A stretch of DNA of 64,000 bases. It comes from Nostoc sphaeroides. Its GTDB lineage: Bacteria; Cyanobacteriota; Cyanobacteriia; Cyanobacteriales; Nostocaceae. Every line of letters starts with the position of its first letter. Within the stretch, counting starts at the first letter, position 1. The translations under genes were made by a program, and so were the position numbers. The stretch is from contig NZ_CP031941.1 in NCBI RefSeq assembly GCF_003443655.1, forward strand, positions 677,501-741,500, written 5' to 3'. The notes under the pieces were generated by a model. It was given only the letters and a program-made list of their open reading frames with translations, was not told the origin of the DNA and did not search any database. This document shows positions 16,815 through 27,191 of this stretch, piece by piece.

Positions 16815-19343
16815 TTATGCTTCGGCTGGTTGATATTCTTGTTGTCTTTCTACAAACGACTGAACACGGGTGCGGTAGTTTCTCACAGTCTCATCTACCC
16901 ATTCGCGATCGTTGCTATTTGCATACAAATGCACCAGTGGTTCGCTAGCATCTGGTAAAACTAATAGCCAACTGTCATCGTAGGGTTGACAAATTTTCAC
17001 TCCATCAATGAGTTCTAGATTTTGCGCTGGGTGAGTTTCTACCAAGTAACGCATCAAAGCACCTTTGGCAGTCCACGGGCAGCGTATTGTATAACTTTTG
17101 TGAATTACACGGGGCAATTCCGCTCGCGCAGCAGCAAGCGATCGCTCCTGTATAGTCAACATCTCAATTATCTTGGCAATGCAGAACATAGAATCAAATC
17201 CCGGATGCAGTTGCGGGAAAATAAAACCTGTATCTCCACTACCTCCCAATACCACATTCGGGTTTTTTTGACAAGCTTCCATTAAAGCTGTAGGATTGGC
17301 TTTAGTGCGAATCACTCTACCATCGTGGCGACGGGCAACTTGTTCAATAGCACTGGAAGCATGAACTGGTACAACTACCGTTCCTCTGGGGTTAGCCGTC
17401 AGAATCATGTCTACCATCAGTGCAGTTAAAGTTTCCCCACGAATTGGGTAGCCGGATTCATCAACTAAAATTAGCTGTTCTCCATTAGCGGATACTTGCA
17501 CACCAAAGTTAGCTTTCAATGCCTCCACTACATGACCTAACTGAGTCAGCAGTCCTTCGCGATCGGTGATTGACATCGCCGTTTTATTGACACTGGCATT
17601 CAGTACTACTGCATCAGCACCAAATTTATCCAACATTTGGGGTAAAACTGCCCCCGATACGGCATAAACATAGTCAATCACCACTTTTGCGCGGCTGTTG
17701 CGGAGTGTATGAACATGCAACAATTTCTCAAAAGCAGTGCAGTAGCGATCCATGACTTGGCTAGGATAAGATACATCGCCAATTTCATGAATTAGCGCTC
17801 GCCGCATATCCTCCTTAAAATAAGCCCCTTCAATTTTCTTTTCCAGAGCTTTGGAGATATTAATGCCCTTGGCATCCATGAATTCAATCAAAATGTAGTC
17901 AGGGCGATCGGGGTGTACCCGGACATGGATACCACCAGCTACCGACATTGTGGGTATAACCGTGCGGGCAATGGGGATAGCTGTCGCATCGAGGTTTTGA
18001 ATATCAATACCTACTGACATCAAACCAGCAATCAGCGATCGCGTCACCATCCGAGAGACATTACGCTGATCACGGGAAACCGTTACCTTAGAACCAGGTT
18101 TTAAGGTAGAACCGTAAGCAGATCCCAACTTCACGGCGAATTCTGGGGTGATGTCAATATTAGCTAATCCTTGCACACCACGTTGACCGAATAAATTCCG
18201 TTGGGCAGTGTTCCCCCAAATTAAGTTAATGTTTAAAACTGCCCCTGACTCAATCTTCTTACTAGGCCAAACGCGCACACCTGGGCTAATTTGGGCTTCT
18301 TCTCCCACCGTAGAAAGCGAACCCACAACAGCAGCTTCTAATACATGGGCGCGGCGATCTACACGAGCGCCACGAGAAATTACACAAGCAGAAAGATGTG
18401 CTTCATCGCCAATAAATGCCCCATTCCACACTATGGGACGTTTGAGATTCGCATCAGCGCCAATAGTGACATTATCGCCAATTACGGTTCCTGCTTCAAT
18501 TTGGACTCTTGCCCCAATGCGGCAATTATCACCAATTACTGCTGGGGCTTCAATCACGGCCGTTTGGTCGATGTAAGTATTTTGACCTACCCATAAATCA
18601 TCAGAAACTTGTTTGTAGGCATAATCTAATTGCACTTTTCCATCTAAGGCATCATATTGAGCCTCACGATAAGCATCTAAGTGGCCAACATCGCACCAGT
18701 AACCTTGAGCGATGTAACCATACATTGGCTCATCTTTTGCTAATAGTAAGGGGAATAAGTCTTTAGAAAAGTCACATTCAATATTTGCTGGCAGATATTC
18801 TAAAACTTCTGGTTCGAGAATGTAAGTGCCAGTGTTGACGGTATCAGAAAAAATTTCACTACTAGAGGGTTTTTCTAAAAATCGCCGAATTCGTCTTTCC
18901 TCATCGGTAATCACCACCCCAAACTCAATCGGGTTGGGAACCCTGGTTAAAATCAAAGTAGCTTTTGACTTATTTTGTTTGTGAAATGCGATCGCAGCCG
19001 TGAGGTCAAAATCTGTTATGCTATCGCCGCTAATGACTAAAAAGGTTTCATCAAGAAGTTCAGCAATGTTTTTCACACAGCCTGCTGTACCCAAAGGCTG
19101 ATCTTCTTCGACAGCATAAGTCATCTGGACGCCAAAATCACTGCCATCTTGAAAATAGTCTCGCAAGACATCAGGTAAATAATGCAATGTCGCAATAACT
19201 TCTGTAATTTGATGTCGTTTGAGGAGATTAATAATATGTTCGGCAATTGGTCGATTAAGGATCGGCACCATCGGTTTAGGCAGATCGCAAGTTAACGGGC
19301 GAAGCCGCGTCCCCGAACCCCCCGCCATCAGTACTGCACGCAT
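16815..19343 (-). CDS. Mannose-1-phosphate guanylyltransferase fused to a phosphomannomutase-like domain
   Basis: The N-terminal half makes nucleotide sugar, most likely GDP-mannose: [20 protein letters not shown] (6-25) is the nucleotide- and metal-binding signature. Left-handed beta-helix hexapeptide repeats follow (about 250-370). Residues ~385-842 resemble phosphomannomutase, but the usual phosphoserine motif (TASHNP) is replaced by [16 protein letters not shown]. That replacement is typical of this fused family, so the mutase half may be inactive or regulatory. Length (842) matches cyanobacterial homologues. On the same strand upstream lie a GT39-like and a polyprenyl-phosphate sugar transferase gene, which could use its product. 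Confidence 0.88.
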   Translation of the reverse strand: MRAVLMAGGSGTRLRPLTCDLPKPMVPILNRPIAEHIINLLKRHQITEVIATLHYLPDVLRDYFQDGSDFGVQMTYAVEEDQPLGTAGCVKNIAELLDETFLVISGDSITDFDLTAAIAFHKQNKSKATLILTRVPNPIEFGVVITDEERRIRRFLEKPSSSEIFSDTVNTGTYILEPEVLEYLPANIECDFSKDLFPLLLAKDEPMYGYIAQGYWCDVGHLDAYREAQYDALDGKVQLDYAYKQVSDDLWVGQNTYIDQTAVIEAPAVIGDNCRIGARVQIEAGTVIGDNVTIGADANLKRPIVWNGAFIGDEAHLSACVISRGARVDRRAHVLEAAVVGSLSTVGEEAQISPGVRVWPSKKIESGAVLNINLIWGNTAQRNLFGQRGVQGLANIDITPEFAVKLGSAYGSTLKPGSKVTVSRDQRNVSRMVTRSLIAGLMSVGIDIQNLDATAIPIARTVIPTMSVAGGIHVRVHPDRPDYILIEFMDAKGINISKALEKKIEGAYFKEDMRRALIHEIGDVSYPSQVMDRYCTAFEKLLHVHTLRNSRAKVVIDYVYAVSGAVLPQMLDKFGADAVVLNASVNKTAMSITDREGLLTQLGHVVEALKANFGVQVSANGEQLILVDESGYPIRGETLTALMVDMILTANPRGTVVVPVHASSAIEQVARRHDGRVIRTKANPTALMEACQKNPNVVLGGSGDTGFIFPQLHPGFDSMFCIAKIIEMLTIQERSLAAARAELPRVIHKSYTIRCPWTAKGALMRYLVETHPAQNLELIDGVKICQPYDDSWLLVLPDASEPLVHLYANSNDREWVDETVRNYRTRVQSFVERQQEYQPAEA

Positions 19344-19496
19344 AAATCCTCCTTAACTAGTTACAGCCTTCGCTGCTTGAAAACGTGTCAAATATATTTT
19401 CTTCTTCTTTCTCTAGTCTCCTATGGATATCGATATTTGAGGAACTTCCACAAGATGCATCTGGATTGGGGCATTAGGGATTGATCATGGGGTATT

Positions 19497-19651
19497 GGGC
19501 GAATGGCACGCTTGTAAAGCCCAAAGGCTTGTTTAGCCTCGTTAAGAGCCTCCAGGCTGGGAATGTATTCTCATGGGCTGCTGCCTCTGGTCAAGCTACT
19601 GGAGGCGGAGCCTAAGAGAATGGGTTCCCAGCCTGGAGGCTGGGAACCAGT
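19497..19651. repeat. Palindromic GCCTCCAGGCTGGGAA repeat element
   Basis: The element carries GAGCCTCCAGGCTGGGAA near 19547 and the inverse TTCCCAGCCTGGAGGC near 19626, so most of it can fold into one long hairpin. It shares blocks with 12259-12443. It lies between the mannose-1-phosphate guanylyltransferase gene and the GT39 gene. Confidence 0.75.
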
Positions 19652-19655
19652 CAGA

Positions 19656-21497
19656 TTAACTCTGCTGACAATGATAAAGTTTATATTCGTAGCCATCTAT
19701 GCTATTCAAAGATTGAGTATCAGACATAACGCAGGTTTTGACGGCTTCTGCTACGGGTGCGTGAAAGTTTACCAGCCACAAGTCAAAAGGTCGTGGTAAT
19801 TTATTTAAAGTATTTTCCAGAGCAATGGTGGAAGTATTCGGGTCTTTGTCTTGATGAGCAAGGAGAAACAGAGGTTTTTGGAGTGAATTTGCAAGTTTAA
19901 TCTCCCTAGCGACTCCCATCATTTCCCCAGTGTGTACATAAGTTTTGTGGGTGGCGGCAATTAGTACTGGTGTTGAGGATGTTTGTTGAATTAGTTGCAC
20001 AAACAGGTCAGGGCGATAATATTTTTGATAGCCGAGATTGCAGATTACTGTAACTGCACTGAAAAATCCCATTAGCCAAATTAACATCACGGCTTTTTTA
20101 CCGTTTATTCCCCATTTACCTATGCTTTTTATTTCCTTGGGGGGATGCCAACAAACTGCGAGACTTGCGCCTAGTAAAACAACGATCGCGGGAAAGTAAA
20201 CAAAGTTATATCTAGCACCCCTGGTCAGATCAATACCCAAAAAGTACGTAAAGATAAAGAATAAAGCGATCGCACTGATCACCACTCCAGCAAACACCTG
20301 AATCATAATCCGGTTTTCTCGGTGCTGTAGTTGAATCTTGATCCCACGCAGCAAAATTGGTACTGCCCAAATAAAGAAAGTCAGCATCACCACTCCAGAA
20401 GGAATCACAACCAAAGCTTGAGAAGATTCCACTGGTAACAGAGAAATCATTGCAATCAATGTTCCTAAAGCTTGAAAAATTGGGCTTAACCAATCTAGTC
20501 CAACGCGCGAACCTCGAATCCACTCGGTCAAAACACCACGATTTTTATTCTCTAGTAAGATTGGTATCCAAATTAAACCCGCCACACAAGTACCTACAAC
20601 AACGGCATAAATGCGCCGCCAGCCATCCGAGAAGAAAAGAGCAAATTTGCTGCTAGTTTGGAATTGAAGCCAAGCAAGAAAAATCAAAACTATGGCTTCT
20701 GTGCAGAGGGTGAGGCTGAAGAAATAATGAGTAGCAAATCCTAAAGCATTAATTCCTACCCATAAAAGTGCTACCCATATAGGTAAAGGTGTACGGTTTT
20801 GAATATGACGTGTGGCAATTATTAAGCAAGTGAGGGAACCAATTACCCATAACATTCCCAAAGTGTAATGACGCGCTTCTTGTGCTAAAAATACGCCATA
20901 AGGTGATACTGCGATCATGGCAGCAGTCAAGTGTCCCACTAATTTCGAGCGAAATGCTACTTTGCCTAATACATAAAAACACGGTATGGAAGCAGCACCG
21001 AATATCGCTGGTAGCGATCGCGCCCCAAACAGCGATACTAATCCTCCTTCACTAGAAAATAATTTTATCCACAGGTAAGCCAGCACAAAATATAGTGGTG
21101 GATGACTATCTTGTGTAGCTAAGTTATGAACCACATCACCAATACTAGCTGCTGGGTTTGGTTGCAGTGGTTGTAATAGAATATCAGGTGCGATCGCTTG
21201 ATCTAGGGGAATTGATAAAAAAGTATTCCCCAAGCTAAACACCAAGGTGGCAAACTCATCAGTCCAAGGAGGCTTTGCAGTCAAGTTGGCAAAGCGCAAA
21301 CTGATACCGATGAACAACCAGATCAAGTTCAGCAAGGGGTGAAGCCAGAAATCCGGGAGGCGATGCCAATTATGCCAATGCTGGCGTTTTGAGGTAGAAT
21401 TTGCATCTATTATGGGCACGGAACGGGCAGCATAGACAGGTAGCAACGAGATAATTTTTTTGTAAAAATCAAATGCACCTTGGAAAAAAACTCTCAT
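19656..21497 (-). CDS. GT39/PMT-like integral membrane glycosyltransferase
   Basis: The protein is a multi-span (about 11-12 segments) glycosyltransferase of the GT-C type, which uses polyprenyl-phosphate sugars at the outer face of the membrane. The first periplasmic loop has KPPWTDEFATLVFSLGN with the acidic pair typical of the GT39/ArnT group, and then LATQDSHPPLYFVLAYLW. The chain (613 residues) ends in a soluble domain. It sits just downstream of the GT2-GtrA gene (103 bases apart), which should supply the lipid-linked sugar. The acceptor (protein, lipid or polysaccharide) is unknown. Confidence 0.82.
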   Translation of the reverse strand: MRVFFQGAFDFYKKIISLLPVYAARSVPIIDANSTSKRQHWHNWHRLPDFWLHPLLNLIWLFIGISLRFANLTAKPPWTDEFATLVFSLGNTFLSIPLDQAIAPDILLQPLQPNPAASIGDVVHNLATQDSHPPLYFVLAYLWIKLFSSEGGLVSLFGARSLPAIFGAASIPCFYVLGKVAFRSKLVGHLTAAMIAVSPYGVFLAQEARHYTLGMLWVIGSLTCLIIATRHIQNRTPLPIWVALLWVGINALGFATHYFFSLTLCTEAIVLIFLAWLQFQTSSKFALFFSDGWRRIYAVVVGTCVAGLIWIPILLENKNRGVLTEWIRGSRVGLDWLSPIFQALGTLIAMISLLPVESSQALVVIPSGVVMLTFFIWAVPILLRGIKIQLQHRENRIMIQVFAGVVISAIALFFIFTYFLGIDLTRGARYNFVYFPAIVVLLGASLAVCWHPPKEIKSIGKWGINGKKAVMLIWLMGFFSAVTVICNLGYQKYYRPDLFVQLIQQTSSTPVLIAATHKTYVHTGEMMGVAREIKLANSLQKPLFLLAHQDKDPNTSTIALENTLNKLPRPFDLWLVNFHAPVAEAVKTCVMSDTQSLNSIDGYEYKLYHCQQS

Positions 21498-21599
21498 TGC
21501 CGAGCCTCAGACGAATGGATTTGTAGATTTGACGTTTTAGATTTCAGTTCGTTCTAAAATCTAAGAACAAAAATCAAAATCTCAAATCCCTCGTTGTGA

Positions 21600-22844
21600 T
21601 TATTTCACATCGGTGACCCGCCAGCTAAGTTTCAAATTAATCCAGAAATTCCAGACGGTAGCAACTGCGATCGCAATAAAGTTGGCAATATAACGGTTAG
21701 GAATAATAAAATTGAATACCAAATTTAATATCAGTACATTCAATACCAGTCCAGCAAGACAAATGGCATTGAATTTCACAAACCGCTTCAGCCGTTGCTG
21801 CCATCCTTGCTGTCTGGCGCTGACATCCGCAAATGTCCAAGCGTCATTCCAGAAGAAATTATTTAAAATTGCAATCTCACCAGCAATAATTTTGCTGCGC
21901 GTCAGTGGCCAAGCCAAGGTAGTCGGATCGCTGAGTAAGTAAAGTATTGCCATATCCACAAATACCCCACTAAAGCCAACCAACCCAAAGCGGATGAATC
22001 GACCAACTGGGAAATTGACTTTTCTACGCAATCGTCCTACGCGTCCTGTGGAAAGCCGCAACCGTATCAAGTGGTGGATGTAATCTATATATTGCTTCCA
22101 TGTAACTTTACTCTCACCCTCTTTGCGTTCGCAGAACACATACCCAACTTCGGCAACTTCCCCTACCTTTCCCCGCCCGATTACTTCTAGGAGAATTTTG
22201 TATCCAACTGGATTAAGTGTTGCATTTGCGATCGCACTCCGGCGCACCATAAAATAACCACTCATGGGATCGGAAACTCTTCCCAGTACCCCCGGCAAAA
22301 TCACTAAGCCCAACAACTGAGCGCCACGAGACAAGATACGTCTAACAACACTCCAGCTACTGACACCGCCTCCGTCCACATGGCGACTGGCTACTGCCAA
22401 ATCTGCTCCCTGATCAACATTACGCAACAGTTGCGTCAGCACCTCTGGTGGATGCTGCAAATCTCCATCAATTACCCCCAACACAGTCCCGGTAGCTGCT
22501 TGCCACCCACGAATCACCGCACTTGATAGCCCCCGTTCCTGTTGGCGTCGCATCACCCGCAACTGGGGGTATTCTGCGATCAAGGATTGTGCTATTTCCC
22601 AAGTTCGGTCTGGGCTATCATCGTCTACTACAATCAATTCATAGTTTCCTGGAATAGATTCATCCAGTAGCTGAGTTAATATGCTGACTACATTCTTGAT
22701 GTTGTCACGTTCTTTATAAGTAGGAATTACTAGGGAAAGATGGATAGATTCACCACTTATACCCACATCGTTAGGGGGCAACTCGGAAATCTTTAGTGGG
22801 CCAGTTGGTACTGTTAACAGGGAGTTGGATGAGTTTGTCTTCAT
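21600..22844 (-). CDS. Polyprenyl-phosphate mannose/glucose synthase (GT2) fused to GtrA domain
   Basis: The N-terminal GT2 domain (about 35-265) makes polyprenyl-phosphate-hexose from a nucleotide sugar. It shows LSLVIPTYKERDNIKNVV, VVDDDSPDRTWE and GVIDGDLQHPPE. The C-terminal part (about 285-410) is a GtrA-type four-span domain (RFGLVGFSGVFVDMAILYLL), thought to move the lipid-linked sugar across the membrane. The 414-residue fusion is common in cyanobacteria. It is followed at 103 bases by the GT39-like gene and then by GDP-mannose synthesis, forming a plausible lipid-mannose pathway. Confidence 0.88.
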   Translation of the reverse strand: MKTNSSNSLLTVPTGPLKISELPPNDVGISGESIHLSLVIPTYKERDNIKNVVSILTQLLDESIPGNYELIVVDDDSPDRTWEIAQSLIAEYPQLRVMRRQQERGLSSAVIRGWQAATGTVLGVIDGDLQHPPEVLTQLLRNVDQGADLAVASRHVDGGGVSSWSVVRRILSRGAQLLGLVILPGVLGRVSDPMSGYFMVRRSAIANATLNPVGYKILLEVIGRGKVGEVAEVGYVFCERKEGESKVTWKQYIDYIHHLIRLRLSTGRVGRLRRKVNFPVGRFIRFGLVGFSGVFVDMAILYLLSDPTTLAWPLTRSKIIAGEIAILNNFFWNDAWTFADVSARQQGWQQRLKRFVKFNAICLAGLVLNVLILNLVFNFIIPNRYIANFIAIAVATVWNFWINLKLSWRVTDVK

Positions 22845-23741
22845 AATTTCACATTACAGAACGAGGATGTGTAAAAACCGAGAGAAACAAAGCCGAACAT
22901 CTGCTGGCTTGATTGACTCAACCTGGTTAGTCAAAATTTGATGAATACTTTTATTACAGTTAGCTGTTTTGAAAAGTTTAGTAATTTCCGCGCCTCAATT
23001 CAAAATATTTTCCTAAACTTCATCTAAACTTTACATTTAACCACTTCAATTTATGGTATTTTTTAGTCTCTTCTAATAGATTTTTTTTATACAAACAATC
23101 AATACTGTACCATTAAGTTAGCAAAGTCAGCAAATATACGTTTTATCAGTTACGGAGACTAGAACCCACTATTTGAGATTTTTGGTGCGTTATGCTTACT
23201 ACACGAGCTTCTAATTATTTGCACTTACTTAGTAAGTACTGGTTCAGAAAATCTTAAAATTGGTGGGAAACAAGAAAGTGGTAAATCCGAATCAAGAGCT
23301 AATTGCATTCTGAATCCTGAACTCTGACTTCGGAATTCTTCGTAAGAGCAGCAAAACAATTCAAAATGCTTGTATTGAGCGCAGTCGAAATTTTTGCGTA
23401 GCGTCTCGTAGAGAAGAAAGGCAATCCTAGCTGGTCTTTTGGCGATTGAAAATATCCAAATTAAATGCATATTATCTTATTAAAGTCAAGTTTTTTCGAC
23501 TTTTTCAAGAATTTATCAACATTTAGCGATATATATAAAAATAAAGTTAACAAAAATTAATAAAATAGGAAATAAGTATACTATTTAGCAGCCATTGGAT
23601 AGTAAATATCTCGAAAGTAACAGCATAAAATCCCCCAAGAGGGCATTGCAAAAAAGGTGAAAATTTTGTTTGTTATTAATTTAATGCCTTTGTTTTATTG
23701 CTTGTATTGAGTAAATAAACGTCTATTGTACAGGGTAGATC
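22845..23741. other. 897-bp intergenic region
   Basis: AT-rich DNA lies between divergent genes. A small minus-strand frame at 23225-23470 contains the common TGCGTAGCGTCTCGTAGAG repeat and has no recognisable product. I looked for a cobalamin riboswitch ahead of cbiM and found no convincing conserved box. The cbiM promoter must lie near the 3' end. Confidence 0.5.
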
Positions 23742-24665
23742 ATGCATATTCCTGATGGATTTGTTTCTCTTCCAGTGGCAGGGGCTACTGGTTTAGCGAG
23801 TGTAGCAGCACTCTTTATTGCCTTCGAGCGATCGCAAGAGGCATTTGGTATCCGCCGTGCGCCCATACTGGGATTAACTACCGCCTTTATTTTTGCCGCC
23901 CAGATGATCAATTTTCCGGTAGCAGGGGGTACTAGTGGTCACTTGTTGGGGGGAACCTTAGCTGCGATCGTTTTGGGCAGTCCTTGGGCAGGAACGTTGT
24001 GTATCGCCACAGTTTTAATTATTCAAGCTGTGCTGTTTGCTGATGGTGGCATTACAGCCTTGGGAGCAAATATTTTGAACATGGGAGTAATTGGTGTTTG
24101 GGTTGGCTGGGTTTTAACCCAAACCTTGCAGCGCCTGTTTGGGGGATCTAAAGGGCGCTTACCTTTGGCTGCTGGCATTGCAGGTGGGGTAAGTGTAGTG
24201 GTAGCTGCTATTGCTTGTGCCATTGAGTTAGCCCTTTCAGGAACTGCACCCGCAGCCATAGTTTTACCAGCTATGACTGGTGTGCATATTCTGATTGGCA
24301 TTGGCGAAGGGATAATTACTGGGGGTGTGCTGACTTATTTAGCCACAGCCAGACCAGATTTGTTACCAGGGGAACAGCAGGAGTTTCGCGGTTGGTCTGT
24401 ACCCATTGTCACCATTTTCTTGATTGCAGGAGTGCTGTCACTCTTTGCCTCAGCATGGCCTGATGGTTTGGAGAAAGTTGCCGAAAACACGGGCTTCATC
24501 GACTTAGCCAGTAAAGTCCGGGTAATTGTGCCGACTCCCTTAGCTGACTATGGTATTGAGGGTTTAGGGCCAATTGGCACAAGTATCGCTGGGCTTTTGG
24601 GAGCTACGGTTTGCTTTGCTGTTGCCTTTGGAATTGCCAAGGTAGTGAAAGCGAAGAATGCTTAA
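23742..24665 (+). CDS. cbiM: Cobalt/nickel ECF transporter, CbiM-type S component with CbiN-like tail
   Basis: CbiM is the substrate-binding membrane component of the Co2+/Ni2+ energy-coupling-factor importer. The chain begins MHIPDGF; the N-terminal Met-His segment forms the metal site in this family. Several hydrophobic helices follow with NFPVAGGTSGHLLGG. The last ~90 residues (ASAWPDGLEKVAENTGF, then a final span) match the separate CbiN/NikN protein, so this is a fused CbiMN. The stop overlaps cbiQ by 8 bases, showing an operon cbiM-cbiQ-cbiO. Whether Co or Ni is carried cannot be told from sequence; both fit (B12 synthesis; urease and hydrogenase). Confidence 0.9.
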   Translation: MHIPDGFVSLPVAGATGLASVAALFIAFERSQEAFGIRRAPILGLTTAFIFAAQMINFPVAGGTSGHLLGGTLAAIVLGSPWAGTLCIATVLIIQAVLFADGGITALGANILNMGVIGVWVGWVLTQTLQRLFGGSKGRLPLAAGIAGGVSVVVAAIACAIELALSGTAPAAIVLPAMTGVHILIGIGEGIITGGVLTYLATARPDLLPGEQQEFRGWSVPIVTIFLIAGVLSLFASAWPDGLEKVAENTGFIDLASKVRVIVPTPLADYGIEGLGPIGTSIAGLLGATVCFAVAFGIAKVVKAKNA

Positions 24666-25311
24666 ACTTTCCTTACCGTTACGTTTGCAGTTGTCACTAG
24701 TGATTGTAGTGGGAGCAGCTTTATTAAAGCATTATGCTTGGTATTGCTTAGGTGTATATGGCGCGATCGCACTTTTGTGGGCTTGGCTGTTGCGCGTCCC
24801 CATTCGCCGCTTGGGAGGATTACTCGGTACAGAATTGATTTTTTTGTCATTGTTAGCATTGCCTTTGGGATGGGAACGAGCCAGTTTTTTGCTAGTTCGT
24901 TCTCTGATTTGTTTGGTTACTATGAATAGTTTTTTGTTAACCTTACCGCCTCACAGTTTCGGCATCGCCCTCAAAGGTTTACCCGTACCAGCACCTTTAA
25001 AAGAAAACTTGTTGTTAGCAGGGCAATATATGGAAATTTTGCTCTCAGAAGTGACGCGGATGCAGCGCAGCGCTCAATTACGCGGTTTGAATGGAACTGC
25101 GGCATGGCTGCGCTACGCCAGTGCTTCCATGATTGGAGCCTTGTATCTCCGTAGTCTAGATAGGGCAGAGCGAGTCTATGCAGCAATGGTAACTCGTGGT
25201 TACAACGGGCAATTGCCTATAGATTCTACCCTCAGACCAAAAGAGCGTTTTGCCATACTAGCAGCTTGGGCGATCGCTGCTTGTGTAACTCTTACTTCTT
25301 ACAGAATTTAG
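24658..25311 (+). CDS. cbiQ: ECF transporter T component CbiQ
   Basis: CbiQ is the membrane T-component that couples the ATPase to the metal-binding subunit. About 5 hydrophobic segments are visible. The coupling helices carry the family's Ala-Arg-Gly-type motifs: MQRSAQLRGLNG (about 137-148) and AAMVTRGYNGQLP (about 177-189). Length 217 is normal. Its ATG overlaps the end of cbiM by 8 bases and cbiO follows after 29 bases. Confidence 0.9.
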   Translation: MLKLSLPLRLQLSLVIVVGAALLKHYAWYCLGVYGAIALLWAWLLRVPIRRLGGLLGTELIFLSLLALPLGWERASFLLVRSLICLVTMNSFLLTLPPHSFGIALKGLPVPAPLKENLLLAGQYMEILLSEVTRMQRSAQLRGLNGTAAWLRYASASMIGALYLRSLDRAERVYAAMVTRGYNGQLPIDSTLRPKERFAILAAWAIAACVTLTSYRI

Positions 25312-25340
25312 TGCAGTTGTCAATATAGAGTTTGTGAATC

Positions 25341-26105
25341 TTGAAATCTTTAACTTCTAATCCCCAATCACCAACCCATAACCCCCACGCCGCCGTAGTT
25401 GAGGTTGAGAACCTGGCGTATGCCTATTCTCGCCAGGAGCCAGTATTACAAGAAATTTCTTTTACCTTAAATCCGGGCGATCGCGTGGCGTTGATGGGAG
25501 CAACTGGTTCTGGAAAAAGCACCTTGCTGGAGAACCTCATCGGCTTAAAACAACCGCAAGCTGGGAAAATTACGATTAATGGCATCCCGGTAGAACCGAA
25601 AACTCTACCCCAAGTCCGTCGTCAAATCGGCTTTAGCTTCCAAGATGCCAACGACCAACTATTTATGCCCACCATCTTAGAAGATATCACCTTTGGGCCA
25701 CGCAACTATGGAATGTCGCAAGCCAAAGCAAGCGATCGCGGCCGGCAGTTATTAGCTGATTTTGGACTTGAATCCTACGCCAATCGTTCCGCCCACGAAC
25801 TCTCCGGTGGACAAAGACGCCTAGCCGCCCTAGCCTCAATTTTAGCCCTAGACCCGACAATTTTAATTTTGGATGAGCCAACTAACGGTCTTGATCCAGC
25901 ATGGCGGCGTCATCTAGCGCAAGTGTTGTTAAATTTACCCGTACAGGTGATATTAATTGCTTCTCATGACCTACATTGGTTAGGCAGAGTTACTCAACGC
26001 GCTTTAGTACTATCTAATGGTCGCATTCAAATAGACAGCAATATTCAGCCACTTTTGCAAGATGGTGCTACTTTAGACCAGTTGGGTTTGCCAGTAGATT
26101 GGTAA
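25341..26105 (+). CDS. cbiO: ECF transporter ATPase CbiO
   Basis: CbiO hydrolyses ATP for cobalt/nickel uptake. Walker A is GATGSGKST (about 53-61), the Q-loop region FQDANDQLFMPTILEDITFGP is diagnostic for ECF ATPases, the signature is LSGGQRRLA, and Walker B is LILDEPTNGLDP. Length is 254. The listed start is a TTG. The first ~17 codons are derived from a CCAATCACCAACCC-type Nostoc repeat, so the effective start could lie nearer VVEVENLAYAYS. Only one ATPase is present, so it probably works as a homodimer. Confidence 0.9.
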   Translation: MKSLTSNPQSPTHNPHAAVVEVENLAYAYSRQEPVLQEISFTLNPGDRVALMGATGSGKSTLLENLIGLKQPQAGKITINGIPVEPKTLPQVRRQIGFSFQDANDQLFMPTILEDITFGPRNYGMSQAKASDRGRQLLADFGLESYANRSAHELSGGQRRLAALASILALDPTILILDEPTNGLDPAWRRHLAQVLLNLPVQVILIASHDLHWLGRVTQRALVLSNGRIQIDSNIQPLLQDGATLDQLGLPVDW

Positions 26106-26271
26106 TTCCAGATGAGGGAAGTGAAGAAGGGAATAGGTTATAGGTTACAGGGTACAGATTATTCCCTATCACCTGTTACCTGTCACCTCTCTCTTCTCCC
26201 CTAATCCTAATACCTCTTTTATTCGTAATATTGGATACTATATTATCGGTTTTATTGTTGTTGGGGTATTA

Positions 26272-26748
26272 ATGTCTGTTTCACATAAATATACTGTTCT
26301 TGCTTCTGTTAACCTAAGCATCGCTTTATTGATTACTAGTTGCAGCGAAAATAAAGTCTCCCAGTGCCAGCGATTGATTCGAGTTGTGAATGCCGGAACT
26401 TCTCTGATTGATAAAAATAAAGGAACGCAAGTGATCACCAGCATACAGCTATCTAAAGATTTAGAATTTGTGACTAAATCGATTAGGGAACTGAATTTAA
26501 AAGATCCTAAGCTGAAAGAATTTCAAAGCGGTTTTGTCAAGATTTTTCAAAATCTTAGTCAAGCGATCGCCATTGCAGGTAAAGCGCTTGGTGTAACCAA
26601 GACAGCAGATGCCTCCACATCTGGTAGAGAAAAAATCCAAAAGGCGAGAGCCGAAATTGACTCAGCGCTGACAACAGCTACAACACTTGGCAAGCAGTCG
26701 GATACCTTAGTCAATCAGATGAATAAATACTGTAGCCAGCCAGAATAA
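26272..26748 (+). CDS. Putative lipoprotein, conserved cyanobacterial hypothetical
   Basis: Function unknown. The N-terminus has a signal with lipobox LLITSC, making Cys24 the likely lipidated residue, so the protein should be anchored to a membrane facing the periplasm. The mature 135 residues are mostly helical and polar, with a second Cys at CQRLIRVVNAGTSLIDKN and a third near the end (KYCSQ). It stands alone. The start is the ATG at 26272. Confidence 0.7.
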   Translation: MSVSHKYTVLASVNLSIALLITSCSENKVSQCQRLIRVVNAGTSLIDKNKGTQVITSIQLSKDLEFVTKSIRELNLKDPKLKEFQSGFVKIFQNLSQAIAIAGKALGVTKTADASTSGREKIQKARAEIDSALTTATTLGKQSDTLVNQMNKYCSQPE

Positions 26749-27191
26749 TCTATCTGATGGGGTACAAGTTTTTACACTCTTGGCAAAAACTTTAGGATGC
26801 TTCTGGAACTCTAGCAGGGCAAAATGAAATCAATATAATAGCTAGCACAGGGTAAACATTTCCATAAAAAAGTCCATAGAAAGGTATTCAGCAGCGTTTT
26901 TGCCGCTCAGACTTTCTTTGTGTGGTAGATTTTACCTTGATTATTTTCTGGCTATACTAGTGATTTCAGCTGATTGATAAATTTCATCCCCCAGTATGAA
27001 AGACATAAAAACTCTAATTTTCAGACATATATCAGTGTGCTTTTCCTTACAAGTGACACAAAAAGCTTGTCTGATCTTGGAGTAAACAAATTTCCTTGGG
27101 GGTACAAAAATTTTATCAGTCAATCACTGAGGTTAACACTAACACTACAGAGTGAATTTAGATCAATCAAACATCTTCTGAGTTAGCACCT
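26749..27191. other. 443-bp intergenic region
   Basis: No gene with support is seen. Two small overlapping frames on opposite strands (about 26941-27186) have no recognisable product. I see no repeat of the types found elsewhere. Confidence 0.45.

Noticed and set aside
23225..23470. 81-residue minus-strand gene
   Set aside because: It is read through a common Nostoc repeat and has no recognisable product or ribosome site.
22845..23741. Cobalamin riboswitch ahead of cbiM
   Set aside because: I could not find the conserved B12-box or a matching fold in the leader; a covariance search would decide.
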